This document shows positions 28,485 to 37,729 of a stretch of 52,858 nucleotides of DNA, piece after piece. The stretch covers positions 1-52,858 of the forward strand of contig CANJPU010000032.1 of the NCBI GenBank assembly GCA_947476285.1, given 5' to 3'. How positions within the stretch are numbered: position 1 is the stretch's first letter; each line of letters begins with the position of its first letter. The position numbers and the translations under genes were made by a program. Origin of the DNA: Comamonadaceae bacterium. Lineage in GTDB: Bacteria; Pseudomonadota; Gammaproteobacteria; Burkholderiales; Burkholderiaceae_C. The notes beneath the pieces are model-generated. The model had not been told where the DNA came from. It did no database searches and worked only from the letters and a program-made list of their open reading frames with translations.

Positions 28485-29951
28485 TCAACGTGGCAGGTCG
28501 CTGCAGCCCATCAGGTACTCATCGACCGCCCGGGCGGCCTGGCGGCCTTCCCGAATCGCCCAAACCACCAAGGATTGGCCCCTGCGCATGTCGCCGGCGG
28601 CGAAGACCTTTTGCACATTGGTCGCATAGGCGCCCTGCAATTCGGTCGTGGCCTTGGCATTGCCCCGTGCGTCCTTGTCGACGCCAAAGGCTTCAAGCAC
28701 GCTGGCAACCGGGCTGACGAAACCCATTGCCATCAGCACCAGATCCGCCTTGAGAATCTGCTCGCTGCCGGGCACTTCGATCATTTTTCCGTCTTTCCAC
28801 TCGACCCGCACGGTCTTCAGACCAGTGACATTGCCCTTTTCGCCCAGGAACTCCTTGGTGGCGATGGCAAATTCGCGCTCACAGCCTTCTTCATGGCTGG
28901 AACTGGTGCGCAACTTGTAGGGCCAGTACGGCCAGGTCAAGGGCCTGTTCTCTTCCTCTGGCGGCTGCGCCATCAGCTCGAATTGCACGACACTGCTCGC
29001 ACCATGGCGGTTGCTCGTGCCCACGCAGTCGGAGCCTGTGTCGCCGCCGCCGATGACGATGACGTGCTTGCCGTCGGCCCGAATTTGGCCTTTGACCTTG
29101 TCACCCGCATTGACGCGATTTTGCTGCGGCAGGAACTCCATGGCGAAATGGACGCCATCGAGTTCGCGGCCGGGAACCGGCAGGTCACGCGATTGCTCTG
29201 CGCCGCCCGTCAGCAGCACCGCATCAAACTGCTCTTGCAAATCTTGTGCAGAGATGCTTTCCCGCGCGAGGTTCGTCACCTTCGAACCCTCGGGCAACTT
29301 GCCAACCATGACACCGGTGCGAAAGCTCACGCCTTCGGCTGTCATCTGTGCCACGCGGCGGTCGATGTGGGATTTCTCCATCTTGAAGTCGGGTATGCCG
29401 TAGCGTAGAAGGCCGCCGATGCGATCGTTTTTCTCGAACAATGTGACATCGTGTCCGGCGCGCGCAAGCTGTTGGGAGGCGGCCATGCCTGCGGGACCGG
29501 AGCCAACTACCGCCACCTTCTTGCCCGTCTTGAGCTTGGGCGGGCGCGGGGTGACCCAGCCGTTTTCCCAGGCGCGGTCGATGATGGCGTGCTCGATCGA
29601 TTTGATGCCCACCGCATCGTCATTCACGTTAAGCGTGCAGGCGGCCTCGCACGGCGCTGGGCAGATGCGGCCAGTAAATTCGGGAAAGTTGTTGGTGGAG
29701 TCGAGCACCGCAAAGGCGTTTTGCCAGTCCTGCCGATACACCAGGTCGTTGAAATCCGGAATGATGTTGTTGACTGGACAGCCGCTGTTGCAAAACGGCG
29801 TGCCGCAATCCATGCAACGCGCACCCTGCAGCTTGGCTTGTTCGTCATTGAGGCCAATGACGAATTCCTTGTAATTTTTCACACGCTCGGGAATGGGGCC
29901 ATAGCCTTCCTCGATGCGCTCGTATTCCATGAAGCCGGTGATTTTTCCCAT
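28485..29951 (-). CDS. gltD: glutamate synthase (NADPH), small subunit
   Basis: 488-residue flavoprotein that takes electrons from NADPH for GltB. The N-terminal cysteine motifs [17 protein letters not shown] and [12 protein letters not shown] bind iron-sulfur clusters. The FAD Rossmann motif is [19 protein letters not shown] and the NADPH site [21 protein letters not shown] precedes the ATG with good spacing. It follows gltB by 63 bases and would be co-transcribed. Length is normal. Confidence 0.96.
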   Translation of the reverse strand: MGKITGFMEYERIEEGYGPIPERVKNYKEFVIGLNDEQAKLQGARCMDCGTPFCNSGCPVNNIIPDFNDLVYRQDWQNAFAVLDSTNNFPEFTGRICPAPCEAACTLNVNDDAVGIKSIEHAIIDRAWENGWVTPRPPKLKTGKKVAVVGSGPAGMAASQQLARAGHDVTLFEKNDRIGGLLRYGIPDFKMEKSHIDRRVAQMTAEGVSFRTGVMVGKLPEGSKVTNLARESISAQDLQEQFDAVLLTGGAEQSRDLPVPGRELDGVHFAMEFLPQQNRVNAGDKVKGQIRADGKHVIVIGGGDTGSDCVGTSNRHGASSVVQFELMAQPPEEENRPLTWPYWPYKLRTSSSHEEGCEREFAIATKEFLGEKGNVTGLKTVRVEWKDGKMIEVPGSEQILKADLVLMAMGFVSPVASVLEAFGVDKDARGNAKATTELQGAYATNVQKVFAAGDMRRGQSLVVWAIREGRQAARAVDEYLMGCSDLPR

Positions 29952-30014
29952 GAGTTCCCTCCTTCTGGCGCTGCGGCTCCAGGCACCGTCGCGCGATTTT
30001 TGTTCCAGTGCCGT

Positions 30015-33000
30015 CTAAGCCGAAGCCACGCTGTCGTGCTTCATTGCCACATGGGCATTGCTGCCGCTGCTGGCTTCCTCGACTTCACGCTCGTACATCT
30101 CCGCCAGCGCCCGCTTGTATTCATTGGGAAAGACTTTGATGAACCGAGTGCGCGAAACAGCCCAGGTGTCCAGCAATTCACGGGCGCGCTTGCTGCCGGT
30201 CCAGCGGTTGTGGTCTTCAAGAAGCTTGCGCAGCAAGGTCTCATCGCACTGATCCTTGTGCAAACGAGTGCGCGAACCTGCCTGCTGGTCGGCTGCACTC
30301 GCAATGGGTTCGAGCGAGACCATTGCGGTGTTGCAGCGACTGGCGAACAAGCCGTCCTCGTCGTACACATAGGCAATGCCGCCTGACATGCCGGCGGCAA
30401 AATTGCGACCGGTTTTCCCCAGCACGGCCACGGTGCCGCCGGTCATGTATTCGCAGCCGTGATCGCCCGTGCCTTCCACCACGGCAGTGGCGCCCGAGAG
30501 GCGAACCGCGAAGCGCTCGCCGGCCACGCCGCTGAAGAAGGCTTCGCCGGTGGTCGCACCGTACAGCGCGGTGTTGCCGATGATGATGTTGCTTGTGGCG
30601 ACGCCGCGGAAGTCGATGCTGGGTCGCACCACTATGCGGCCACCCGACAAGCCCTTGCCGGTGTAATCGTTGGCATCGCCGATCAGGTACAAGGTAATGC
30701 CCTTGGCCAAAAAGGCGCCAAAGGACTGACCGCCCGTGCCTTCAAGCTGGATGCGAATCGTATCGTCGGGCAAGCCTTCCGGACGCACCTTGGTCAGGGC
30801 GCCTGAGAGCATCGCGCCAACCGAGCGGTTGACGTTTCGGGCCACCTCCATGAATTGGACACGCTCGCCATTGTCGATCGCGGGGCGTGACTTCTCGATC
30901 AGGATGCGGTCCAGGCTCTTGTGCAGCCCATGGTCTTGCTGCTCCACATGAAAGCGCGGCACGTCAGCCGGCACCTGCGGCTGCGCAAAGAGACGGGCGA
31001 AGTCCAGGCCCTTGGCCTTCCAGTGTTCAATGCCCTTCTTCACGTCCAGCAGATCGCTGCGGCCGATCAGCTCATCGAACTTGCGAAGACCGAGCTGAGC
31101 CATGATCTGGCGCACCTCTTCGGCCACGAAGAAGAAATAGTTGACCACATGCTCGGGCCGGCCAGCAAACTTCTTGCGCAAGACAGGGTCTTGCGTAGCG
31201 ACGCCAACGGGGCAGGTGTTGAGGTGGCATTTGCGCATCATGATGCAGCCCTCCACCACCAGGGGCGCTGTGGCAAAGCCGAATTCGTCCGCGCCTAGCA
31301 GCGCACCGATGGCGACGTCGCGCCCGGTCTTCATCTGACCGTCGGCCTGAACGCGGATGCGGCCGCGCAGGCGGTTGAGCACCAGTGTCTGCTGGGTCTC
31401 GGCCAAGCCGATCTCCCACGGACTGCCCGCATGCTTGATCGATGACCACGGCGATGCGCCGGTGCCGCCATCGTGGCCAGCGATGACCACATGGTCGCTC
31501 TTGCACTTGGCCACGCCTGCAGCGACCGTACCCACGCCGACCTCTGAGACCAGCTTGACGCTGATGCTCGCATGCGGAGCCACATTCTTCAGATCGTGGA
31601 TCAGTTGGGCCAGGTCTTCGATGGAATAGATATCGTGGTGCGGCGGCGGCGAGATCAGGCCTACACCTGGGACCGAGTAACGCAGCTTGCCGATGTACTT
31701 GGACACTTTCCCGCCTGGCAACTGTCCGCCTTCACCCGGCTTGGCCCCCTGGGCCATTTTGATCTGAATCTGGTCGGCCGACGACAGGTACTCGGCTGTC
31801 ACGCCAAAGCGTCCCGAAGCCACCTGCTTGATGCGCGAACGAAGCGAATCGCCCTGATTGAGCGGGTAGTCGACTTCAACTACTTCGCGCCCTATGACTT
31901 CAGCCAGAGTCTGGCCCTGCCGGATCGGGATACCCTTGAGCTCTTGCCGATAGCGGGCTGGGTCTTCACCGCCTTCGCCTGTGTTGCTCTTGCCGCCGAT
32001 GCGGTTCATCGCCACAGCCAGTGTAGTGTGCGCCTCAGTGGAGATGGAGCCCAGCGACATCGCACCAGTGGCAAAGCGCTTGACGATTTCGGCAGCCGGC
32101 TCAACCTCGTCCACCGGGACGGCCTTGGCCGGGTCGATCCTGAATTCGAACAGGCCGCGCAATGTCATGTGCCGGCGGCTCTGGTCGTTGATCAACTGAG
32201 CGTATTCCTTGTAGGTGCTCCAGTTGTTGGCCCGAGTGGAATGCTGCAGCTTGGCGATCGCATCGGGCGTCCACATATGCTCTTCGCCACGCACTCGCCA
32301 AGCGTATTCGCCACCGGCATCGAGCATGCCGGCGAGCACCGGGTCGTCTCCGAATGCGGCCTTGTGCATGCGAATTGCTTCTTGGGCGATCTCGAACACG
32401 CCAATGCCCTCGATCCGGCTGGAGGTGCCGGTGAAGTACTTCTCGATGGTCTCGCTGTTGAGGCCGATCGCTTCAAACAGCTGAGCACCGCAGTAACTCA
32501 TGTAGGTGCTCACGCCCATCTTGGACATGATCTTGGACAAGCCCTTGCCCACCGCCTTGACATAGTTGTAGATGGCCTTGTCGGCCGACAGATCGCCGGG
32601 CAGGTCTTTGTGAATGGAAACCAGTGTCTCCATCGCCAGATAAGGGTGCACTGCTTCAGCGCCGTAACCGGCCAGCACACCGAAATGATGAACCTCCCGC
32701 GCGGTGCCGGTTTCCACTACCAGGCCGGCGATGGTTCGCAGTCCTTCGCGCACCAGATGCTGGTGCACGCAGGACAGTGCCAGCAGCGCAGGAATCGCCA
32801 CCTGCGTCGGCCCCACTGCGCGATCGCTGATGATGAGGATGTTCTTGCCGCTCTTGATGGCGTCCACCGCTTCGGCATTGAGCGATGCCAGCGTGGCTTC
32901 GACGCCCTCATGGCCCCAGCTCAGCGGATAGGTGATGTCCAGCGTGTAGCTGCGGAATTTTCCCTGGGTGTTCTTGTCGATGTCGCGCAGCTTGGCCATG

Positions 33001-34742
33001 TCGGCAAAGTCCAACACCGGCTGGCTCACCTCCAGCCGCATCGGGGGATTGACCTGGTTGATGTCCAGCAGGTTAGGCTTGGGACCGATGAAGGACACCA
33101 GCGACATCACAATCGCTTCACGGATCGGGTCAATGGGCGGGTTGGTCACCTGCGCGAACAACTGTTTGAAATAGTTGTAGAGCGGCTTGTCCTTGGAGGA
33201 CAGCACCGCCAGTGGGCTGTCATTGCCCATGGAGCCAATGCCCTCTTCTCCGGCTTGGGCCATCGGCGACATCAGGAACTTGATGTCCTCTTGCGTGTAG
33301 CCAAACGCCTGCTGGCGATCGAGCAGTTCGACATCGCTGTGAGGCACTTTGCCCGACGTGTCGGACAGGTCATCGAGTTTGATGCGCAGGTTTTCTATCC
33401 ACTGCTTGTAGGGCTTGCCGTTAGCTAGGTTGGCCTTGAGCTCTTCGTCATCGATCATGCGCCCCTGCTCCAGATCGATCAGGAACATTTTTCCTGGCTG
33501 CAGGCGCCATTTGCGCACGATCTTGTTTTCAGGAACCGGCAAGACGCCGGTCTCGGATGCCATGATGACGAGGTCATCGTCGGTCACGCAGTAGCGCGAA
33601 GGGCGCAAACCATTGCGGTCCAGCGTTGCGCCGATCTGCCTTCCGTCAGTGAACACAATGGAGGCCGGGCCGTCCCATGGCTCCAGCATCGCGGCGTGGT
33701 ATTCATAGAACGCCCTGCGCCGCTCGTCCATGGTGGTGTGCTGCTCCCACGGCTCAGGAATCATCATCATCACGGCCTGGCTGATCGGATAGCCGGCCAT
33801 CGTCAGAAGCTCCAGGCAATTGTCGAATGTGGCGGTGTCCGACTGGCTGGCGAAGCTGATCGGGTAGAGCTTCTTCAGGTCCGTGCCCAGGACGGGTGAA
33901 GACATCACGCCTTCGCGCGCCTTCATCCAATTGTAGTTGCCCTTGACTGTATTGATCTCGCCGTTGTGGGCCACATAGCGATAGGGGTGGGCCAGAGGCC
34001 ACTCCGGGAAGGTGTTGGTGGAAAAGCGCTGGTGCACCAGACCCAGAGCCGAGACGCAGCGCTCGTCTTTGAGATCGAGGTAATAGGTGCCGACTTGATC
34101 GGCCAGCAACAGGCCCTTGTAGACCACGGTGCGGCTGGACATGCTGGGTACGTAGTACTCCTTGCTGTGCTTGAGCCTGAGGTTCTGGATCGCGGCGCTG
34201 GCCGTTTTGCGGATGACATACAGCTTTCGCTCCAGGGCGTCTTGCACGATCACGTCGTTGCCACGGCCAATGAACACCTGACGCAACACTGGCTCTGTCT
34301 TGCGCACTGCGGGCGACATTGGCATTTGCCTATCCACCGGCACGTCCCGCCAGCCGAGCAGCACCTGACCTTCGACCTTGATCGCCCGCTCAAGCTCTTG
34401 CTCACAGGCCAGCCGCGACGCGTGCTCTTTGGGCAGGAAAATCATGCCCACGCCGTACTCGCCGGGCGGCGGCAGTTCGACGCCCAGTAGCGCCATCTCT
34501 TCGCGGTAGAGCGCATCTGGCAACTGGATCAGAATGCCCGCGCCATCTCCCATCAGCTTGTCAGCACCCACTGCGCCGCGGTGGTCGAGGTTCTCAAGAA
34601 TCTTCAATCCCTGCTGGATGATCGCGTGGCTTTTCTCGCCTTTGATATGGGCCACAAACCCCACGCCGCAGGCGTCATGCTCATTGGCGCCGTCGTACAG
34701 CCCGTGTGCTTGAAGATGTGAAATTTCGGCAGCCGTCGTCAT
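30015..34742 (-). CDS. gltB: glutamate synthase (NADPH), large subunit
   Basis: 1575-residue enzyme making glutamate from 2-oxoglutarate and glutamine. The N-terminal nucleophile of the glutaminase domain is C25 ([11 protein letters not shown]), exposed after removal of a 24-residue propeptide. The central domain is followed by the FMN-binding synthase domain ([33 protein letters not shown]). The 3Fe-4S cluster motif is [13 protein letters not shown]. The C-terminal GXGXG beta-helix includes [22 protein letters not shown]. Start at 34742 has GAGGAG upstream. Its promoter region abuts a REP-type transposon. Confidence 0.97.
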   Translation of the reverse strand: MTTAAEISHLQAHGLYDGANEHDACGVGFVAHIKGEKSHAIIQQGLKILENLDHRGAVGADKLMGDGAGILIQLPDALYREEMALLGVELPPPGEYGVGMIFLPKEHASRLACEQELERAIKVEGQVLLGWRDVPVDRQMPMSPAVRKTEPVLRQVFIGRGNDVIVQDALERKLYVIRKTASAAIQNLRLKHSKEYYVPSMSSRTVVYKGLLLADQVGTYYLDLKDERCVSALGLVHQRFSTNTFPEWPLAHPYRYVAHNGEINTVKGNYNWMKAREGVMSSPVLGTDLKKLYPISFASQSDTATFDNCLELLTMAGYPISQAVMMMIPEPWEQHTTMDERRRAFYEYHAAMLEPWDGPASIVFTDGRQIGATLDRNGLRPSRYCVTDDDLVIMASETGVLPVPENKIVRKWRLQPGKMFLIDLEQGRMIDDEELKANLANGKPYKQWIENLRIKLDDLSDTSGKVPHSDVELLDRQQAFGYTQEDIKFLMSPMAQAGEEGIGSMGNDSPLAVLSSKDKPLYNYFKQLFAQVTNPPIDPIREAIVMSLVSFIGPKPNLLDINQVNPPMRLEVSQPVLDFADMAKLRDIDKNTQGKFRSYTLDITYPLSWGHEGVEATLASLNAEAVDAIKSGKNILIISDRAVGPTQVAIPALLALSCVHQHLVREGLRTIAGLVVETGTAREVHHFGVLAGYGAEAVHPYLAMETLVSIHKDLPGDLSADKAIYNYVKAVGKGLSKIMSKMGVSTYMSYCGAQLFEAIGLNSETIEKYFTGTSSRIEGIGVFEIAQEAIRMHKAAFGDDPVLAGMLDAGGEYAWRVRGEEHMWTPDAIAKLQHSTRANNWSTYKEYAQLINDQSRRHMTLRGLFEFRIDPAKAVPVDEVEPAAEIVKRFATGAMSLGSISTEAHTTLAVAMNRIGGKSNTGEGGEDPARYRQELKGIPIRQGQTLAEVIGREVVEVDYPLNQGDSLRSRIKQVASGRFGVTAEYLSSADQIQIKMAQGAKPGEGGQLPGGKVSKYIGKLRYSVPGVGLISPPPHHDIYSIEDLAQLIHDLKNVAPHASISVKLVSEVGVGTVAAGVAKCKSDHVVIAGHDGGTGASPWSSIKHAGSPWEIGLAETQQTLVLNRLRGRIRVQADGQMKTGRDVAIGALLGADEFGFATAPLVVEGCIMMRKCHLNTCPVGVATQDPVLRKKFAGRPEHVVNYFFFVAEEVRQIMAQLGLRKFDELIGRSDLLDVKKGIEHWKAKGLDFARLFAQPQVPADVPRFHVEQQDHGLHKSLDRILIEKSRPAIDNGERVQFMEVARNVNRSVGAMLSGALTKVRPEGLPDDTIRIQLEGTGGQSFGAFLAKGITLYLIGDANDYTGKGLSGGRIVVRPSIDFRGVATSNIIIGNTALYGATTGEAFFSGVAGERFAVRLSGATAVVEGTGDHGCEYMTGGTVAVLGKTGRNFAAGMSGGIAYVYDEDGLFASRCNTAMVSLEPIASAADQQAGSRTRLHKDQCDETLLRKLLEDHNRWTGSKRARELLDTWAVSRTRFIKVFPNEYKRALAEMYEREVEEASSGSNAHVAMKHDSVASA

Positions 34743-34778
34743 GGTGCGCTCCTCGCGGATTCGATATTTGGGGGACTG

Positions 34779-34807
34779 AGGATACTGCACTGCAACAAAG
34801 ATGCCAA
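34779..34807 (-). promoter_or_regulatory. sigma-70-type promoter for gltBD
   Basis: On the minus strand TTGGCA (34802-34807) and TATCCT (34779-34784) are separated by exactly 17 bases. Transcription would begin about 30 bases before the gltB ATG. The outer repeat of the neighbouring REP-type element begins only nine bases beyond the -35 box, so upstream activator sites, if there were any, have been displaced. Confidence 0.5.
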
Positions 34808-34815
34808 GTAGATTA

Positions 34816-34836
34816 ATTGGGGTCAGATTCCAATTA
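34816..34836 (+). repeat. RAYT element, left terminal repeat (REP-like)
   Basis: Begins ATTGGGGTCAG and ends CCAATTA; with one preceding base it contains AATTGG/CCAATT, so it can form a short hairpin. Exact reverse complement of 35602-35622. Confidence 0.85.
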
Positions 34837-34863
34837 TTTTGAAATATCTCGGCCGCACAATCA

Positions 34864-34883
34864 ATTGGGGACAGATCAAATTA
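34864..34883 (+). repeat. diverged internal copy of the RAYT repeat
   Basis: ATTGGGGACAGATCAAATTA resembles the left terminal repeat in the same orientation (shared ATTGGGG, CAGAT and AATTA), 48 bases further in and immediately next to the transposase stop codon. Confidence 0.6.
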
Positions 34884-35576
34884 GCTCGTCGAAGTCAGTC
34901 TTGGGCGACCGGCTCGGGCCTTGCTGACCCTTCGGTCGGTTCTGCGCTGCAAATCAGCAACATAATCAGGCTCGCCCAGAGCCCAACCTCGAAGCGCGGA
35001 CTCGGTCAACGCAGTGGCATCGGGCTGCGTGATGCCTCGGTGGACCAGTTCCCCATAGGCTGCCTCCCGCGCGAATGGCGTGTTGCCAAGGGCCCAATAG
35101 AGCGGATGGGGTGTCAGGATGCGATTGCTGCGAGTCCCCATATAGTGCGTGTGGCTGGACCAGGGATAGTCTATAGGTTGCTGCACCATGCCGGCGCGCA
35201 CAGGATTCAAATCAATATAGGCCATGCAAGCCAGGAGATGGCGCTCTGCCTGTATCAAGCTTGACTTGTAGCGCCCCTCCCACAAAGTGCCCGTGCGCGC
35301 CTGCCGCTGATTAAAGTAGCGGACATAACGGCGCCCCACCGCTTGCATCATTTTCGGAATGGAGTGCTCTTGATCCGGCGTTGCCAGTAGATGGAAATGA
35401 TTACTCATCAAGACATACGCATGAATGGCCACCTCGAATTCACGCGCATGCTCCTCGAACATGTCCAGCAAGGTCTGGAAATCTTCGCTGCTTTGAAAGA
35501 TCGCCTGCCGGTTGTTCCCGCGCTGAATGATGTGATGCGGATAGCCGGGGACGGTGAGGCGTGGGAGTCGGGCCAT
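34881..35576 (-). CDS. REP-associated tyrosine (Y1) transposase
   Basis: 231-residue single-strand transposase of the IS200/Y1 superfamily. The metal-binding HUH motif is H60-F-H62 in LMSNHFHLL. The likely catalytic tyrosine is Y120 in AYIDLNPVRAG, the RAYT signature. Other family features are the N-terminal GYPHHIIQRGNN, YVRYFNQRQARTGTLWEGRYKS and a basic C-terminus. The frame is intact and could be active. No good ribosome site is seen in front of the ATG. Such proteins are usually single-copy, domesticated-looking genes rather than abundant insertion sequences. Confidence 0.9.
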   Translation of the reverse strand: MARLPRLTVPGYPHHIIQRGNNRQAIFQSSEDFQTLLDMFEEHAREFEVAIHAYVLMSNHFHLLATPDQEHSIPKMMQAVGRRYVRYFNQRQARTGTLWEGRYKSSLIQAERHLLACMAYIDLNPVRAGMVQQPIDYPWSSHTHYMGTRSNRILTPHPLYWALGNTPFAREAAYGELVHRGITQPDATALTESALRGWALGEPDYVADLQRRTDRRVSKARAGRPRLTSTS

Positions 35577-35600
35577 GGCGCGCTGCGAAATGCAAGGAGT

Positions 35601-36455
35601 TTAATTGGAATCTGACCCCAATACTTTTGATAGCGGATATCGCACGGATTCCAGATCTTGCAGGCCGAACTCGGCGAGCACGGCGCGCATGCGTTCTGCG
35701 GCGCTGCGCTTCTTCTGGCCGGTGTGGCGCGCCAGGATGAGCTCGTTCTTCATGCTGTGCTCCCAGCCGACCAGCTCGGTGACCGTCACTTGGTAGCCGC
35801 AGGCTTCGAGGTAGAGGCAGCGCAACACATTGGTCAACTGGCTTCCGATCTCACGGGTGTGCAGGGGGTGGCGCCACAGCTCGGCCAAGGGGCTGCGCGA
35901 CAGCGCCAGGGCCTTGTGCTGTCGCAGGCAGGCAGCCAGTTCGGCCTGGCAACAGGGGACCAGCACCATGAAACGGGCATGCTTGCGCAATCCGAAAGCG
36001 ATCGCATCATCGGTGGCCGTGTCACATGCGTGCAAGGCGGTCACCACATCGATGCGGGGCGGCAGTTGCTCAGCCCGCGCGGCCTGCGCCGCGCTCAGAT
36101 TGAGAAAGCTCATGCGATCAAAGCCCAAGCGGGCAGCCAGCGCGCGCGATCGCTCCACCAGTTCTGCACGCGTTTCTATACCGTAGATGTGGCCGCTGGT
36201 TCGCTGCTTGAAGTACAAGTCGTACAGGATGAAGCCCAGATAGGATTTGCCCGCCCCATGATCTGCCAGCGTGGGCGAGCCTTCAGTCTGAGGCAACTCC
36301 AGCAGCAGCTTTTCAATGAATTGATACAGGTGATAGACCTGCTTGAGCTTGCGCCGAGAGTCCTGGTTCACGCGACCTTCGCGCGTGAGGATGTGCAATT
36401 CCTTGAGCAGCTCTGTCGATTGACCGGGCCGCAGATCAAGCTCGTCGATCTTCAT
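35601..36455 (-). CDS. SAM-dependent methyltransferase (Methyltransf_32 type), 3' end altered
   Basis: 284 residues. The SAM-binding motif I is D65-HGAGKSYLGF, and ALHACDTATDDAIAFG with VLVPCCQAEL follow, as in the methyltransferase group that includes human GSTCD. The substrate is unknown; RNA is a reasonable guess from the family. The C-terminus YPLSKVLGSDSN ends inside the terminal repeat of the adjacent transposon, so the final residues and stop codon were supplied by the insertion and the native tail is probably missing. It overlaps the DUF1415 gene by four bases. Confidence 0.8.
   Translation of the reverse strand: MKIDELDLRPGQSTELLKELHILTREGRVNQDSRRKLKQVYHLYQFIEKLLLELPQTEGSPTLADHGAGKSYLGFILYDLYFKQRTSGHIYGIETRAELVERSRALAARLGFDRMSFLNLSAAQAARAEQLPPRIDVVTALHACDTATDDAIAFGLRKHARFMVLVPCCQAELAACLRQHKALALSRSPLAELWRHPLHTREIGSQLTNVLRCLYLEACGYQVTVTELVGWEHSMKNELILARHTGQKKRSAAERMRAVLAEFGLQDLESVRYPLSKVLGSDSN
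35602..35622 (-). repeat. RAYT element, right terminal repeat, overlapping a gene end
   Basis: Exact inverted copy of 34816-34836. Read on the minus strand it encodes the last residues (LGSDSN) and the TAA stop of the methyltransferase gene. Confidence 0.85.
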
Positions 36456-37006
36456 GCTGACGGCCCCACGCCTAAGGCAGCCCAGCCTGTTTCGCCCAGG
36501 CTGCGCAAGGCGCGCATGTTGGCCTCGTAAATGGTTTGCGCCTGGGGGAATGCCTCTACCGCACGGTCTATGCTGGATTCGCGCAACAAATGAACGGTGG
36601 GATAGGGCGAGCGATTGGTGAAGTTGGTGATGTCGGTCTCGTCGGTATCGGCAAAGCGAAAATGCGGATGAAAGCTGGCAAGCTGAATCACGCCCTCCAG
36701 TCCTCGCTTGCGCAGCAGGCGGTCGGCCATGCCCAGGAAATCATTGAAATCCAGAAAATCAGCCAGACAATCAGGCGCCATCAGCAATGTGGTTTCTCTC
36801 ACGGCGGGGTCCAGCGCCACCAGATCATCGAGTTGCGCCGCCAAGTCAGCCTGCAACTGCCGCGCATTGGTGGCCGCGCTGACCGCGAAGTGAATCTGCT
36901 GCTTGACGTAAACCGCCTTGGCGAAAGGGCACAGGTTCAATCCGATGATCGCACGCTCAAGCCAGCGCCGCGTATCGCGCTCCACAGTTTGTGCGGATTG
37001 GCTCAT
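36452..37006 (-). CDS. DUF1415 family protein
   Basis: 184-residue cytoplasmic protein of unknown function. Family hallmarks are the start RDTRRWLERAIIGLNLCPFAKAVYV with a conserved Cys, FLDFNDFLGMADRLL, and IQLASFHPHFRFADTD followed by SPYPTVHLLRESS. It overlaps the methyltransferase and the unknown gene upstream by four bases each, so the three form one translational unit. Confidence 0.85.
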   Translation of the reverse strand: MSQSAQTVERDTRRWLERAIIGLNLCPFAKAVYVKQQIHFAVSAATNARQLQADLAAQLDDLVALDPAVRETTLLMAPDCLADFLDFNDFLGMADRLLRKRGLEGVIQLASFHPHFRFADTDETDITNFTNRSPYPTVHLLRESSIDRAVEAFPQAQTIYEANMRALRSLGETGWAALGVGPSA

Positions 37007-37653
37007 GGCTCGAAACGACTGGCCTGGGAGACGATCAGCTTGGCCAGCTCGTCCAGTACGCTGGTCTTGACCTCATCGGCTGCCCAGCTCACTTTCTGAA
37101 TGCCAAAGCCTTTGGCGTTGAGCAATCTGAAGGACAGCTTCGCCTCGTCATGGTCTGGCGTGATTGACACGGCGCCCCGGGTTTCGGTGATGTAGTTGAA
37201 CTCGATGGCCAGCAAGGAGCTGTTTTCGGGATGGCGCAATTCTTTGCGATCGTGCTTGACTGGGCCCATGGCCAATCGTTCTTCTACCCGTTTCAGGTCG
37301 GGCGGAAAATTGACCCGCACCAAGCCCCCTGCGGGCTGGCCTATCTGAGGCACGATCCGCCAACCCATGGCGATGTAATCGAACACCTCGCGATCACGCA
37401 GAGTCTTCCTGCGTGCATCGACGCGAAACTCAGTGAGCTTCATGGCCGGCCAGGGTGTCCTTCCATCCAGGCTGAACGTCGGCGCGGCGGGACCGATCAC
37501 ATTCAGGTGCCGGGCGGCATCCTGCAGGTAGGACAGGGCCCGACGGCAGGCGGCCTCGGTGTGCCCGGTGTTTTCTTCAAGCGTGCGCAGCTCCTGCCCT
37601 TTTTGGGTCTGTAGCGCATTGGCCTGCGACTTCAACTGGTTAAGGAAACTCAC
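37003..37653 (-). CDS. conserved protein of unknown function
   Basis: 216 residues, not recognised. There is no signal peptide or membrane segment. The first 50 residues are predicted helical and charged (NQLKSQANALQTQKGQELRT); the rest is mixed, with VKHDRKELRHPEN and FNYITETRGAVSITPDHD among the more distinctive stretches. The start codon is GTG at 37653, with only a weak ribosome site. It leads a unit with the DUF1415 protein and the methyltransferase. A FNR-like palindrome lies just upstream. Confidence 0.7.
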   Translation of the reverse strand: MSFLNQLKSQANALQTQKGQELRTLEENTGHTEAACRRALSYLQDAARHLNVIGPAAPTFSLDGRTPWPAMKLTEFRVDARRKTLRDREVFDYIAMGWRIVPQIGQPAGGLVRVNFPPDLKRVEERLAMGPVKHDRKELRHPENSSLLAIEFNYITETRGAVSITPDHDEAKLSFRLLNAKGFGIQKVSWAADEVKTSVLDELAKLIVSQASRFEP

Positions 37654-37664
37654 GGTGGCTCTGC

Positions 37665-37678
37665 TTGATTTGGATCAG
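37665..37678. promoter_or_regulatory. FNR/Anr-like palindrome
   Basis: TTGAT-TTGG-ATCAG matches the FNR consensus TTGAT-N4-ATCAA at nine of ten positions. Its centre is 18 bases upstream of the GTG of the unknown gene and just downstream of a TAGAAT box (37684-37689, minus strand), a position that would favour repression. Single occurrence; chance match possible. Confidence 0.35.
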
Positions 37679-37729
37679 TGCAAATTCTACGTTGCCCCTG
37701 GAGCTTCGCGACACACTGTCTGCGGGCAC

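Larger units (their letters stand above)
34816..35622. mobile_element. REP-associated tyrosine transposase (RAYT) element
   Basis: A single IS200-like transposase gene is bounded by a perfect 21-bp inverted repeat (34816-34836 and 35602-35622). Each repeat is itself partly palindromic (AATTGG...CCAATT), as in REP sequences mobilised by RAYTs. A diverged further copy lies at 34864-34883. The element separates gltB from the methyltransferase gene and overlaps the 3' end of the latter. Confidence 0.75.

Noticed and set aside
31572..33428. 618-codon open frame on the plus strand opposite gltB
   Set aside because: It lies wholly antisense to a strongly conserved gene, and its composition is that expected of a reverse-strand shadow in GC-rich coding DNA.
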